Source of the DNA: Saccharothrix sp. ST-888 | GTDB lineage: Bacteria > Actinomycetota > Actinomycetes > Streptomycetales > Streptomycetaceae | Length of the DNA: 36,284 nt | Direction of reading: 5' to 3' | Assembly: GCF_000955975.1 (NCBI RefSeq) | Contig: NZ_JYJF01000075.1 | Location: 1 to 36,284, forward strand | Part shown: positions 16,041 to 24,100 of the stretch, piece by piece | Position numbering within the stretch: position 1 is the first letter of the stretch | Layout of the letters: the number at the start of each line of letters is the position of its first letter | Translations under genes and position numbers: made by a program | The notes under the pieces: model-generated | What the model was told of the DNA's origin: nothing | What the model saw: the letters and a program-made list of their open reading frames with translations, nothing else | Databases searched by the model: none

Positions 16041-16952
16041 ATGCGCGCACTTGTGGCAGACCACTCCGCCGTCGGCCGACTGCAGCTCGACGAGGTGCCC
16101 GACCCGGTGCCCGGCGCCGACGAGGTGCTGATCCGGGTCGCCGCCTTCTCTCTCAACTACGGTGAGCTCCCGAAGGCCGACGGCCTCACCCCGGACGGCA
16201 CCGTCCCCGGCTGGGACACCGCCGGGGTGATCGAGCAGGCCGCCGCCTCCGGGCGCGGGCCGAAGGTCGGCGACCGGGTCGTCGCCTTCAAGCAGTCCGG
16301 CGGCGGCTGGGCCGAGCTCCGGGCCGTCCACCTCGACGAAGTGGCCGTCCTCCCCGACGACGTGACGTTCGGCCAGGCCGCCACCCTGCCCACCGCGGCG
16401 GTGACGGCACTGCGCGCCCTGCGCCGGGGCGGGCTCGCGGCCGGCAAGCGGGTCGCGGTCACCGGCGCCTCCGGCGGGGTCGGCACCTTCGCCGTCCAGC
16501 TCGCCCACCTGGCCGGGGCCGAGGTCTACGCCCTGGTCGGCAGCAAGGCCCGCGGCGAGGGCCTGGCCGCGCTCGGCGCCGACCATGTGGTCACCGGCGC
16601 CGAGGAGATCGACCAGCCGATCGACCTCGTCCTCGACAACGTCGGCGGCCCGCTGCTCACCGGCCTGCTCGGGCAGCTCGCCGAGCACGCCGTGGTGGTC
16701 TCGGTCGGCGCCACCTCCGGCCAGCCCACCGAGTTCGCGGCGTACCAGCTGCTCGGTGGCGAGATCAGCCTGCACGGCTTCCGGCACGGCGGCAGCGCCG
16801 GGGCCGACCTCGCCGAGCTGTCCCGCCTGGTCGCCGACGGCCGCCTGCGCACGCCCGTCGACTGGGAGGGCGACTGGTCCAAGGCGGGCGAAGCCGCCCT
16901 GGCCCTGCTCGACCGCCGCATCCGCGGCAAGGCCGTCCTGACGATCGGCTGA
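16041..16952 (+). CDS. Zinc-less quinone oxidoreductase-like MDR dehydrogenase
   Basis: 303 residues. The ATG at 16041 is favoured because the product then begins MRALVADHSAVG, as in the family, although the ribosome-binding site (AAGGG) is distant; the frame is open for about 70 further codons upstream. Features: GroES-like N-terminal domain (VLIRVAAFSLNYGELPKADG, PGWDTAGVI, VGDRVVAF), catalytic-domain entry LPTAAVTALRAL, and the nucleotide-binding motif VTGASGGVGTFAVQLAHLAGAEV (about 138-160). No structural or catalytic zinc cysteines are present. This matches NADPH:quinone reductase-like enzymes that reduce quinones or enones. It converges with the ABC exporter and ends in a hairpin. Confidence 0.85.
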   Translation: MRALVADHSAVGRLQLDEVPDPVPGADEVLIRVAAFSLNYGELPKADGLTPDGTVPGWDTAGVIEQAAASGRGPKVGDRVVAFKQSGGGWAELRAVHLDEVAVLPDDVTFGQAATLPTAAVTALRALRRGGLAAGKRVAVTGASGGVGTFAVQLAHLAGAEVYALVGSKARGEGLAALGADHVVTGAEEIDQPIDLVLDNVGGPLLTGLLGQLAEHAVVVSVGATSGQPTEFAAYQLLGGEISLHGFRHGGSAGADLAELSRLVADGRLRTPVDWEGDWSKAGEAALALLDRRIRGKAVLTIG

Positions 16953-16966
16953 GCGGCTCCCGGGCC

Positions 16967-16999
16967 ACCGGGTGTCCCCGACCGCCGGGGGCACCCGGT
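16967..16999. terminator. Terminator hairpin between convergent genes
   Basis: ACCGGGTG (16967-16974) pairs with CACCCGGT (16992-16999), continued inward by one G-U wobble and CCCCG/CGGGG, leaving a 5-base loop. It lies between the dehydrogenase stop and the permease stop and can serve both. Confidence 0.8.
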
Positions 17000-17032
17000 C
17001 GCCGGGGCCGGTGCCCGTCTGCTGAACCCCGG

Positions 17033-18634
17033 TCAGCCGAGGTCGCGACGGTCCAGGGCGGCCAGGCCGATGGCGGTCAGGACGGCGGTGACCGCGGTGA
17101 GCCAGAGCAGGGGCTGCGGCTCGAAGGCACCACCGGGCAGGCGCGGCAGGTGGCTGAAGGGCGAGAGGTCGAGCACCAGGTGGGGGAAGCGGAGGACCGG
17201 ACCGAGCCAGCCGATCAGCAGGAAGGCGCCCGGCACCCCCCAGACCGCAGCGGTCCACCCCGGCCGCAGTCCGAAGATCACCAGCACGACGGCCGCCGTC
17301 AGCCACACCGCGGGCAGTTGGGCGAGCGCGCCGCCGACCAGCCCGCCGAGCCGTCCGGAGGAATCGCCCAGGACCGCGCCCGCCGTCAGCCCGGCGGCCA
17401 GGCCGCCGGTGGCCAGCAGCGCCGCCGAGCCGAGCAGCGGGAAGAGCAGGTGCCCAGCCGCCCAGCCGGCCCGGGAGACCGCTGCCGCCAGCACGGGCTC
17501 CGCGCGTCCGCCGGTCTCCTCGCCGCGCAGCCGCTGCACCGACTGGACCGCGTAGAGCGCGGCGACCATGCCGAGCAGGCCGAGGATGCTTGCCAGGTAG
17601 GCGTCCACGACGGCCTGCCGACCGCCCAGCCGGCTCAGGATGTCGGCCAGTTGCCGGTTGTCCCCGGCCAGCGAGGCCACTCCCCGGGCCACCGACCCGG
17701 ACACCGCGCCCGCCACGGCGAAGCCGGCGCACCAGCCGTACAGGGTGGCGCTCTGCAACCTCCGGGCGAGGGCGAGTTGGCTGCGGAGTGCGGGCGCGGC
17801 GGTCGCCGGTCCGGGCCGCTGGGGCAGCAGTCCGGCGCCCTGGTCGCGCCGGCCGACCAGCGTGTACGCCGCCGCGGCCAGCACGCAGGCCGTGAGCAGC
17901 CCGAGCGCGACGGCCCACCAGCGGTCGCCCGCGAACGGCCGGACCTGCTCCGACCAGCCGAGCGGCGAGAGCCAACGTGCCTGTCGCACCACGGAGTCGG
18001 GGCCCGCCGCATCCCCGGCCGCGCGCAGGACGAAGGCGAGGCCCAGTACGGCGCCCGCGGCACCGTTGGCCGCCCGGCCGGTCTCCGCGATCTGGGCGGC
18101 CACGGCCGCGACCCCGGCGAAGACCGACCCGGCGGCGGCCAGCGCAAGCCCGAACGCCACTGCGCCGCCCACGGGTTGGCCGAGTACCGCAAGACCCGCC
18201 GCGACCAGTGCGGCGAGCAGCAGATCCGCGACGAGCGCGGTCAGCAGCGCGGCGGTGAGCGGCGCCCGGCGGCCGACCGCCCCGGCGCCGACCAGTTCGA
18301 GCCGTCCGTCCTCCTCCTCGGCCCGGGTGTGCCGGACCACCAGCAGAATGCTCATCAGCCCGGCGAGTGCCGCTCCGAAGGCGCCCATGCGCCAGGCCGT
18401 CAGCCCGCCGAGGCTCGCGTCGTACACCGTCCCGTAGAGGGCGCGCAGCGAGCCGTTGGCGTTCATGCTCGCCGCGAACTGCTCGCGGGCGGCGGCGGTG
18501 CCGTAGAGCCTGCCGAGGCTGTACCCGGTGGAGACGGTCGCGGCGGCGAGGACGTAGACCCAGGCCGGAAGCATGATCCGGTCCCGGCGCAGGGCCAGGC
18601 GGAGCAGAGTGCCCGTGCCCGCAAGGCCGTTCAC
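17033..18634 (-). CDS. ABC exporter permease (antibiotic/polyketide exporter type, about 12 TM)
   Basis: 533 residues from a GTG at 18634 that overlaps the upstream ATPase stop by 4 bp (GTGA), a sign of translational coupling. The protein has about twelve hydrophobic segments in two similar halves, the layout of large ABC-2-like permeases in Streptomyces annotated as polyketide or tetronasin exporters. Between segments lie NANGSLRALYGTVYDASLGGLTAWRMG, split over the first extracytoplasmic loop, and VRHTRAEEEDGRLELVGAGAVGRRAPL in the cytoplasmic loop, both typical of this group. It should form an efflux pump with the neighbouring ATPase. The substrate is unknown; no antibiotic cluster adjoins it directly. 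Confidence 0.85.
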   Translation of the reverse strand: MNGLAGTGTLLRLALRRDRIMLPAWVYVLAAATVSTGYSLGRLYGTAAAREQFAASMNANGSLRALYGTVYDASLGGLTAWRMGAFGAALAGLMSILLVVRHTRAEEEDGRLELVGAGAVGRRAPLTAALLTALVADLLLAALVAAGLAVLGQPVGGAVAFGLALAAAGSVFAGVAAVAAQIAETGRAANGAAGAVLGLAFVLRAAGDAAGPDSVVRQARWLSPLGWSEQVRPFAGDRWWAVALGLLTACVLAAAAYTLVGRRDQGAGLLPQRPGPATAAPALRSQLALARRLQSATLYGWCAGFAVAGAVSGSVARGVASLAGDNRQLADILSRLGGRQAVVDAYLASILGLLGMVAALYAVQSVQRLRGEETGGRAEPVLAAAVSRAGWAAGHLLFPLLGSAALLATGGLAAGLTAGAVLGDSSGRLGGLVGGALAQLPAVWLTAAVVLVIFGLRPGWTAAVWGVPGAFLLIGWLGPVLRFPHLVLDLSPFSHLPRLPGGAFEPQPLLWLTAVTAVLTAIGLAALDRRDLG

Positions 18635-19605
18635 GACCCCACCCGGGCACTCTGCTCGTCGGCCCCGTCCGCGCCCTGGGCCCGCACGCCCTGCCCGTCG
18701 GTCCCGTCGACTCCCTGGGCCCGGTCGCTCCGGTAGTGGCGCAGGAACAGCTCCTCCAGCGTGGGCGGTCGGCTGACCAGCGAGCGCACCCCGGCGGCGG
18801 TGAACCGGGCGAGCAGCGGGTCGAGTTGCCCGGTGGCCACCTGGCAGCGGACCCGGTTGCCCCGGATCTCCAGGTCGTACACCCCGGGCAGACCGGCCAA
18901 CCCGTCGGGTTCGGAGGCCAGTTCGGCCTCGATGGAGGTGCGGGTGAGATGGCGCAGCTCGGCCAGTGTGCCGGTCTCCACCGTGCGGCCCTCCCGGATG
19001 ATGCTGACCCGGTCGCAGAGCGCCTCCACCTCGGACAGGATGTGACTGGAGAGCAGCACGGTGCGTCCGCGCTCGCGCTCCTCGGCGACGCAGGCGCGGA
19101 AGACCTCCTCCATCAGCGGGTCGAGGCCGGAGGTCGGCTCGTCCAGGACCAGCAGCTCGACGTCGGAGCAGAAGGCGGCGACCAGGGCGACCTTCTGCCG
19201 GTTGCCCTTGGAGTAGCTGCGGCCCTTCTTGGTGGGGTCGAGTTCGAACCGCTCCAGCAGTTCGGCGCGGCGGGCGGGATCCGGCCGGCCGCGCAGCCGT
19301 CCGAGCAGGTCGATGATCTCGCCGCCGGTGAGGTTGCGCCAGAGTGCGACGTCCCCGGGGACGTAGGCGAGCCTGCGGTGCAGCTCGACCGCGTCGCGCC
19401 AGGGGTCGCCGCCGAGCAGGCGGGCCGTACCGGAATCGGCCCGCAGCAGGCCGAGCAGGACCCTGATGGTCGTGGACTTCCCGGCCCCGTTGGGGCCGAG
19501 GAAGCCGTGCACCTCGCCCTGGGCGACCGTGAGGTCGAGTCCGTCCAGGGCCCGAGTCCGGCCGTAGGTCTTCACCAGGCCGGACACCGTGATGGCGGTA
19601 GTCAT
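18631..19605 (-). CDS. ABC exporter ATP-binding protein
   Basis: 324 residues from an ATG at 19605; a GTG at 19614 is possible but the family start fits MTTAITVSGLVKTYG. Nucleotide-binding motifs: Walker A GPNGAGKST (about residues 38-46), Q-loop area in LAYVPGDVALW, the signature region YSKGNRQKVALVAAF (a KGNRQK variant of LSGGQ, common in this exporter group), Walker B LLVLDEPTSGLDPL, and switch His in LSSHILSEVE. The C-terminal about 100 residues are a DrrA-type extension ending in an unusual Gly/Asp/Ala-rich repeat (AQGVDGTDGQGVRAQGADGAD). It drives the permease encoded immediately downstream. Confidence 0.9.
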   Translation of the reverse strand: MTTAITVSGLVKTYGRTRALDGLDLTVAQGEVHGFLGPNGAGKSTTIRVLLGLLRADSGTARLLGGDPWRDAVELHRRLAYVPGDVALWRNLTGGEIIDLLGRLRGRPDPARRAELLERFELDPTKKGRSYSKGNRQKVALVAAFCSDVELLVLDEPTSGLDPLMEEVFRACVAEERERGRTVLLSSHILSEVEALCDRVSIIREGRTVETGTLAELRHLTRTSIEAELASEPDGLAGLPGVYDLEIRGNRVRCQVATGQLDPLLARFTAAGVRSLVSRPPTLEELFLRHYRSDRAQGVDGTDGQGVRAQGADGADEQSARVGS

Positions 19606-19625
19606 GGCGCCCACGGTACTCTTGT

Positions 19626-19648
19626 TTCACAGAATCGTGAATGTTCTG
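19626..19648. promoter_or_regulatory. Overlapping inverted repeats between the exporter operon and its MarR-type regulator
   Basis: TTCAC (19626-19630) and GTGAA (19637-19641) are inverted around a 6-base centre. CAGAA (19630-19634) and TTCTG (19644-19648) form a second inverted repeat in the same stretch. It sits just upstream of the ATPase start in the divergent gap and is the best operator candidate for the regulator. Confidence 0.5.
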
Positions 19649-19748
19649 AAGTCCATGGACTTCGATGACCTTCGCAGCAGCGGCTTTCACGACGACGGCG
19701 CGGGTGCGGCATGATGCGGCGGTGATCACGGAGCCGGCGGGAGAGGCC

Positions 19749-20288
19749 ATGCAGACGCAGGACGGGCAGACGCAGGACGGGCAGGGGCGGGAGGGACGGG
19801 GACGGGGACGGGACGAGCAGGCCGTCGGCACCTTCATCGAGCGGTTCGCCAGCGTGCTCGCCGACGCGGGCTTCTCCCGGATGCCCGCGCGGATCTTCAC
19901 CGCCCTGCTGGCCACCGACTCCGGACGGCTGACGGCGGCCGAACTCGCCGAACTCCTCCAGGTCAGCCCGGCGGCGGTCTCCGGCGGCGTCCGCTACCTG
20001 ATCCAGCTCAACCTGGTCAGCCGCGAGCGCGACCCCGGCTCGCGCCGCGACCGCTACCGGGTGCACGACGACGTCTGGTACGAGGCCGCCGTGCGCCGCG
20101 ACCAGATGCTGGTGCGCTGGGAGAGCAGCCTGCGGGAGGGCATCACCGCGCTCGGCGCGGACAGCCCGGCCGGGGCGCGGATGGCGGAGTCGCTGGAGTT
20201 CTTCGAGTTCATGCGCGGCGAACTGCCCGCCCTGCTGGCCCGCTGGCACACCCGCCGCACCGAGCTCCGCGCCGAGCGCGAGCGGTAG
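19749..20288 (+). CDS. MarR/GbsR-type transcriptional regulator of the ABC exporter
   Basis: 179 residues from the ATG at 19749, chosen for GGGAG 5 bases upstream; ATG 19665 and GTG 19722 in the same frame are alternatives. The first 20 or so residues are a low-complexity Gln/Asp/Gly/Arg stretch encoded by short DNA repeats. A winged helix-turn-helix follows (FSRMPARIFTALLATDSGRLTAAELAELLQVSPAAVSGGVRYLIQLNLVSRERDPGSRRDRYRV in successive blocks, about residues 45-110), then a helical dimer region containing FFEFMRGELPALLARW. The layout of MarR-like regulator divergent from an exporter ATPase and permease is recurrent in Streptomyces, so it probably represses the pump until a drug-like ligand binds. 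Confidence 0.82.
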   Translation: MQTQDGQTQDGQGREGRGRGRDEQAVGTFIERFASVLADAGFSRMPARIFTALLATDSGRLTAAELAELLQVSPAAVSGGVRYLIQLNLVSRERDPGSRRDRYRVHDDVWYEAAVRRDQMLVRWESSLREGITALGADSPAGARMAESLEFFEFMRGELPALLARWHTRRTELRAERER

Positions 20289-20313
20289 ATCCGAACCCGA
20301 GGGCACCAGGGCC

Positions 20314-20342
20314 TTGTCAAGGCTGCGCTATTTGGGTTATAT
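20314..20342 (+). promoter_or_regulatory. Likely promoter of the STAS-protein gene
   Basis: TTGTCA (20314-20319), 17 bases, TTATAT (20337-20342): a good match to a vegetative promoter. The -35 lies inside a perfect small palindrome, CCTTGTCAAGG (20312-20322). A GATATATC palindrome follows at about 20346-20353. Confidence 0.55.
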
Positions 20343-20414
20343 GACCGATATATCCGATAAACGCGGAACGCCGCGTGCGGGTGGAAGCAGGCCCTCGGGA
20401 CAGGAGGGCACGAC

Positions 20415-20915
20415 ATGTATCTACAGCTGTCATCACGCCGGGAGGACGGCTGGTGGGTCGTGCGCGCGGCGGGCGAGCTCGACATCGCCACCGCCGAGCA
20501 GCTGCGCCTCCAGGTCAGCGGGATCCTCGCCCGGCGCGGCCCCCGGGCACGGGTGATCGCCGACCTCTCCGGGCTCTCGTTCTGCGACGCCTACGGCGCG
20601 GGGGCACTCGTCGACGCCCACAACACCGCACGGCGCCACGGCGGCCGGTTCCTCCTCGCCGTACCGGAGGGCAGGGTGCTGCGCCTCCTGCGACTGACCG
20701 GCCTCGACCGGCTGCTGCCGGTCTTCCCTACGGTCCACGAGGCCGCCTTCCGGGCGGCCGTCGCCGACCTCGTGCCGCTTGCGCACACCCTCCTGCCGGT
20801 CCCGCTGCGCGGACCCGCCGCCCCCGCACCGCCCGCCGGTCCGGCACCGGCACCCCCGGCGGCTCCCGGGCCACTGCAGTCGGCGGAGGCGATGCCCACC
20901 GCCCAGCTCGCGTAG
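20415..20915 (+). CDS. STAS-domain protein (anti-sigma factor antagonist-like) with altered phosphorylation site
   Basis: 166 residues; ATG preceded by AGGAGGG with 6-base spacing. The STAS domain covers about residues 1-115 (VVRAAGELDIATAEQLR, VIADLSGLSFCDAYGAGALVDA, GRFLLAVPEGRVLRLLRLTGLDRLLPVF in blocks). In classical SpoIIAA/RsbV proteins the loop reads D-S-S/T-G and the Ser after the Asp is phosphorylated by the partner kinase. Here it is D58-A59-Y60-G61, so the canonical phospho-Ser is missing. The C-terminal about 45 residues are a Pro/Ala tail (PAAPAPPAGPAPAPPAAPG). It is probably cytosolic; it may bind an anti-sigma factor constitutively or have a different partner. No kinase gene is adjacent. 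Confidence 0.85.
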   Translation: MYLQLSSRREDGWWVVRAAGELDIATAEQLRLQVSGILARRGPRARVIADLSGLSFCDAYGAGALVDAHNTARRHGGRFLLAVPEGRVLRLLRLTGLDRLLPVFPTVHEAAFRAAVADLVPLAHTLLPVPLRGPAAPAPPAGPAPAPPAAPGPLQSAEAMPTAQLA

Positions 20916-20977
20916 CGGCCCCGCGACCCCCGATTCCGAGCCGCCACCGCCGAACCACCCAGGGAAAGGCAGGCGCC

Positions 20978-21352
20978 ATGATCACCGAACTGGCTGTGGA
21001 ACGAGTCGAATTCACCTGTGGGCACTGCTGGCACGGCTGGACCGCGGACTACGACGTGCAGCACTACCGCGACGAGGACGGCGCCGACTGGGAGTACTTC
21101 TCCCACGACGGCATTCCCGTCGCCTCCCCCTACTCGCCCGACGGCGCGCCCGCCTGCCCCGGCTGCCACCGCCACTGGGTCGGCCACCTCACCGCCCGCC
21201 GGCTCATCCCGCTCCCGACCAACGAGCCGGCCCGACCGCGTACCGGCGTGACGACCGACCCCGCACTGCACCGGCCCGAACGGCACTTCGCGCCGCCGAT
21301 CCCCGTGACCTCGCACCAGCTGCCGACCCGTCAGCAACCCATCGGCCTCTGA
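20978..21352 (+). CDS. Small zinc-ribbon-like protein of unknown function
   Basis: 124 residues. Two Cys pairs, CGHC (about residues 14-17) and CPGC (about 62-65), with a conserved aromatic/acidic middle (WHGWTADYDVQHYRDEDGADW), suggest a rubredoxin-like or zinc-ribbon fold. The C-terminal part after about residue 85 is Pro/Arg/Thr-rich and probably disordered. No signal peptide or membrane helix. The ATG follows a purine-rich GGGAAAGG with longer spacing. It lies 62 bp after the STAS gene on the same strand and may share its transcript. I do not recognise a function. Confidence 0.68.
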   Translation: MITELAVERVEFTCGHCWHGWTADYDVQHYRDEDGADWEYFSHDGIPVASPYSPDGAPACPGCHRHWVGHLTARRLIPLPTNEPARPRTGVTTDPALHRPERHFAPPIPVTSHQLPTRQQPIGL

Positions 21353-21600
21353 AGCCCGTTCAACCACTCGGCGCCGCCGGGCTCACGGCATGACCGGGCT
21401 CACAGCGTGGCCGGGTGATTGGCGAGTCCGGGCCGCGGGCCCGCTCCTGAGGATCGGACAGCGGCGCCTCCAGGCCGTCCGGAACAGCGGGTTCCGGGCG
21501 GCCTCGGCATACCGTCCGCGCCACTGCCGACGGTCGAGTACCGGCCGAACACGGCGACAACCCGGAGGCGGTCGGACAGTCGGGCGGCACGGATGCGACG

Positions 21601-22506
21601 ATGGTCGGCATCGTGACGACCTGGCAGCTCCGCACCATCCGCGCCGTGGTCTTCGCCACCCTGTGCGTGGCGATGTCCGCCACCGCGCACCTCAGCATGT
21701 CCGAAGCCGGGATCCCCGGGTGGGTCCTGCTCGCCGCCTTCGCCGGAACGGCCGCGGTCACCTGGCTGCTGGCCGGGCAGCGCCGCGGACCGGCGGTGAT
21801 CAGCGCCTGGATGATCGCGGCTCAGACCTGTCTGCACCTGCTCTTCGAGCGCGGTGCACCGATGAGCACGGGTGCCTCCGCCGCCGCCGGCGCTTCCGGT
21901 CAGGCACACGGAGCCCTCGACTGGACCCGGCTGCTGCTCTGCACCTCCGACGGGATCCCCAACGGGGTGCAGCCCCTGGAGCTGGCCCGTGCGGCGGGCC
22001 TCGACCCGGCCGCCCTGTCCGCCGCCGGGCTTCCGCCCTACGGACCGGACTCGGCGGTTCAGGCCACACAGGCGATCCATCTGCACGGCGGCGCGGCCGG
22101 TCTGACCGACCCGTCGGCGATGTCACAGGCGATGCCCGGAATGCCCGCCGGGTCCGGATCCGTCGGCGGCTCCGTCGGTGCCCTGTCGGAGTCGATGGCG
22201 CCGTCGATGGCGCACGGGCTCTCGACGGGCATGCTCCTCGCCCACCTGCTGGCGGGCCTGGCCTGCGCGCTGCTGCTCTGGCGCGGCGAAGCCGCGGTGG
22301 CCGGTCTGTTCCAGCTGGTCCGGACGCTGGCGGCGGTCCTGGTACCGCTGCTCCTGCTGTTCGTACCGCGCAGCCCGGAGCCGTCCGTCCCGGGCCCGGC
22401 GGCGCGCCGACGAACCGGGCAGCCCAGATCGGTGCTGCTCACACATGCCGTCGTCCGGCGCGGGCCACCGGTCGTCCTCGCTGTGCCCAGCGCCCGCCTC
22501 GGCTGA
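21601..22506 (+). CDS. Integral membrane protein with Met/His-containing loop
   Basis: 301 residues. About five hydrophobic helices: RAVVFATLCVAMSATAHLSM, VLLAAFAGTAAVTWLLAG, AVISAWMIAAQTCLHLLF, then after a long loop MLLAHLLAGLACALLLW and TLAAVLVPLLLLFV. The loop (about residues 85-205) is rich in Gly/Ser/Met/His, including MSQAMPGMPAG and SESMAPSMAHG, which could bind soft metals. The C-terminus is basic and ends with a VVRRGPP segment seen, as I recall, in Streptomyces membrane proteins near copper-handling genes. An in-frame GTG at 21613 is an alternative start; ribosome-binding signals are weak for both. A copper-related role is inference from composition and from the neighbouring SigC-like sigma factor. 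Confidence 0.65.
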   Translation: MVGIVTTWQLRTIRAVVFATLCVAMSATAHLSMSEAGIPGWVLLAAFAGTAAVTWLLAGQRRGPAVISAWMIAAQTCLHLLFERGAPMSTGASAAAGASGQAHGALDWTRLLLCTSDGIPNGVQPLELARAAGLDPAALSAAGLPPYGPDSAVQATQAIHLHGGAAGLTDPSAMSQAMPGMPAGSGSVGGSVGALSESMAPSMAHGLSTGMLLAHLLAGLACALLLWRGEAAVAGLFQLVRTLAAVLVPLLLLFVPRSPEPSVPGPAARRRTGQPRSVLLTHAVVRRGPPVVLAVPSARLG

Positions 22507-22964
22507 GCCCAGGACGTCCCGAACCGACGTCCGACCACGATCCGACCTACGCCTCACCCAAGTGCGGTGTGCGTCGGATCCCGGAGACCCCGCGCGCCTC
22601 CCGGCGCCGACTCCGGGGTCCGCTCGGCAGCGGCGGGCAGGTCGCCCCCGCCCGCGCCTCCCGGTCCTCCCGGGTGGTCGCGGGGGCCGGCTCGCACCAC
22701 CGCGACGGACGACCGTGCCCGGACCGCTGTTCCGGTCCTGCGGCCGCACGCCCCCTGCGCCCCTGCTCCGGGCTGCAGAGGCGTGCCTCCGGCGCGCCGT
22801 GGTGACGCGCGCTCTCCTGGCGGTGCCGCCGATCGCGGCGCCGCAGCCACTCCCTGCCCTCAGGACATGCCATGACCTCAGGACATCCCATCGGCGGCGG
22901 ACACCCCGCCGCCTCCGTCAGCGCCCGGGTCGGCGCACCCGCAGCCAATCCGGCCGCAGCGCTC
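22507..22964. other. Gap with no recognisable gene
   Basis: 458 GC-rich bases between the membrane protein and the anti-sigma gene. Open frames exist on both strands but their products are Arg/Pro/Ala-rich and look like shadows. A 10-base direct repeat, CTCAGGACAT, occurs twice near 22858-22885. No tRNA, riboswitch or convincing terminator was recognised. Confidence 0.5.
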
Positions 22965-23249
22965 TCACGCCGTCCGGGCCTCGTCGTCCCCGTCGGCGTC
23001 CAGCCGCTCCAGCAGCCGATCCAGCAGCCCGGCGGACCACTCGGCCGACGGGCCCTGGGCCCCGGCCGTCAGTGCCCGCAGCCTGCGAGCCGCCGCCAGC
23101 CAGTCGCGGCAGTCGGCGCACTGCTCCGCGTGCGCGGCGAGGCCCCCCTCCCCGTGTCCGTCCCCGGCGCCGACCGGCGTGAGCGCCGCACCCGTACGCT
23201 CACCGTCGAGCTGGGCGGACATCGCACTTCGGTAGTCGGCACAGGTCAT
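22965..23249 (-). CDS. Putative zinc-finger anti-sigma factor (ZAS/zf-HC2 type)
   Basis: 94 residues from an ATG at 23249; the longer open frame upstream reads as non-coding. The protein begins MTCADYRSAMSAQLDGE and carries H-x3-C-x2-C (HAEQCADC, about residues 43-50), the zinc-binding core of ZAS-type anti-sigma factors, then a helix DWLAAARRLRAL. There is no membrane segment, so it would be a soluble cytosolic regulator. It is divergent from the ECF sigma gene at 23350, with 100 bp between the starts. Most ECF/anti-sigma pairs are co-directional, so pairing with this sigma factor is inferred from proximity. Confidence 0.75.
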   Translation of the reverse strand: MTCADYRSAMSAQLDGERTGAALTPVGAGDGHGEGGLAAHAEQCADCRDWLAAARRLRALTAGAQGPSAEWSAGLLDRLLERLDADGDDEARTA

Positions 23250-23349
23250 GCCGTCATGGTCTCCTACTCGACCGTGTGTCCGGTAGCGCCGGAGCCCTCG
23301 GCCGCTCCGGCGGTCCGGGCCGTCCGGGCCGGTGGGCCGGGGGTGTGCC

Positions 23350-24057
23350 GTGGATGACGAGCAGCTGACGGCCGTGGCCCTGCGCGCCCGGAGCGGGCGC
23401 CCCGCGGACATCGAGGCGTTCGTCCGGGCCACCCAGCGGGATGTGTGGCGGTTCGTCGCGCACCTGACCGACGTCCAGTCCGCGGACGATCTCGCCCAGG
23501 AGACCTTCCTGCGCGCACTGCGCAGCCTGCCCGGCTTCGCGGGTCGCTCCTCCGCCCGGACCTGGCTGCTGTCGATCGCCCGCCGGGTGGTGGTGGACCG
23601 CTACCGCAGCGCGGCGGCCCGTCCGCAGTGCGCGGCGCTGCCGGACTGGCAGGCCGCGGCCGAACAGCAGCAGCGGCCCGACGAGGTGCCGCGCTTCGAG
23701 AACGAGGTGGTGCTCAGCGACCTGCTGGACCGGGTGCCCGCACAGCGGCGCGAGGCGTTCGTCCTCACCCAGGTCGTCGGGCTCAGCTACGCCGAGGCAG
23801 CGGCGGTGTCCGGCTGCCCGGTGGGCACCGTACGGTCCCGGGTCGCGCGGGCCCGGGACGATCTGGTGACGCTGCTCCGCTCGGCGGACGGCGACGGGGG
23901 TGCGACCGACCCGGCGGGGCGCGGTTCGGCTGCGGGCGGTTCGGCGGGGCGCGGTTCGGTAGGCGGTTCGGCGGGGCGCTGCGGGATCGGGGAACCGCAG
24001 CGTCCCGGGCCGACGCCGTGGGCCGGGCGGGAGCGATCTCCCGCACTGGCGGGCTGA
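23350..24057 (+). CDS. SigC-like ECF RNA polymerase sigma factor
   Basis: 235 residues from a GTG at 23350 (VDDEQLTAVALRARSG), chosen by the family N-terminus. Region 2: FVRATQRDVWRFVAHL, TDVQSADDLAQETFLRALRSLPGF and RSSARTWLLSIARRVVVDRYR. Region 4: VPAQRREAFVLTQVVGLSYAEAAA and SGCPVGTVRSRVARARDDLV. From memory these segments are strikingly close to Mycobacterium tuberculosis SigC. After region 4 there is an extra tail of about 50 residues, Gly/Ser/Arg-rich, encoded by short DNA repeats, that SigC itself lacks. It should redirect RNA polymerase to ECF promoters of GGAAC/CGTC type; two such motifs precede the operons at 24207 and 33169. It lies 149 bp upstream of the isonitrile gene set on the same strand. 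Confidence 0.88.
   Translation: MDDEQLTAVALRARSGRPADIEAFVRATQRDVWRFVAHLTDVQSADDLAQETFLRALRSLPGFAGRSSARTWLLSIARRVVVDRYRSAAARPQCAALPDWQAAAEQQQRPDEVPRFENEVVLSDLLDRVPAQRREAFVLTQVVGLSYAEAAAVSGCPVGTVRSRVARARDDLVTLLRSADGDGGATDPAGRGSAAGGSAGRGSVGGSAGRCGIGEPQRPGPTPWAGRERSPALAG
23911..23986 (+). repeat. Short imperfect repeats in the sigma factor 3' end
   Basis: Variants of CGGCGGGGCGCGGTTCGG recur three times (about 23912, 23942 and 23969) and encode the Gly/Ser/Arg tail of the sigma factor. Confidence 0.75.
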
Positions 24058-24100
24058 CGGCTGCGTCGTACGCGTGCTGATCGGCTGCTGTCCGCACCGA

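Noticed and set aside
15945..18650. 901-codon - strand open frame across the dehydrogenase and exporter permease
   Set aside because: It spans two real genes in the wrong frame and contains a terminator; composition is that of a shadow.
22507..22964. Possible small genes in the 458-bp gap
   Set aside because: All frames give Arg/Pro/Ala-rich products without ribosome-binding sites or domains.
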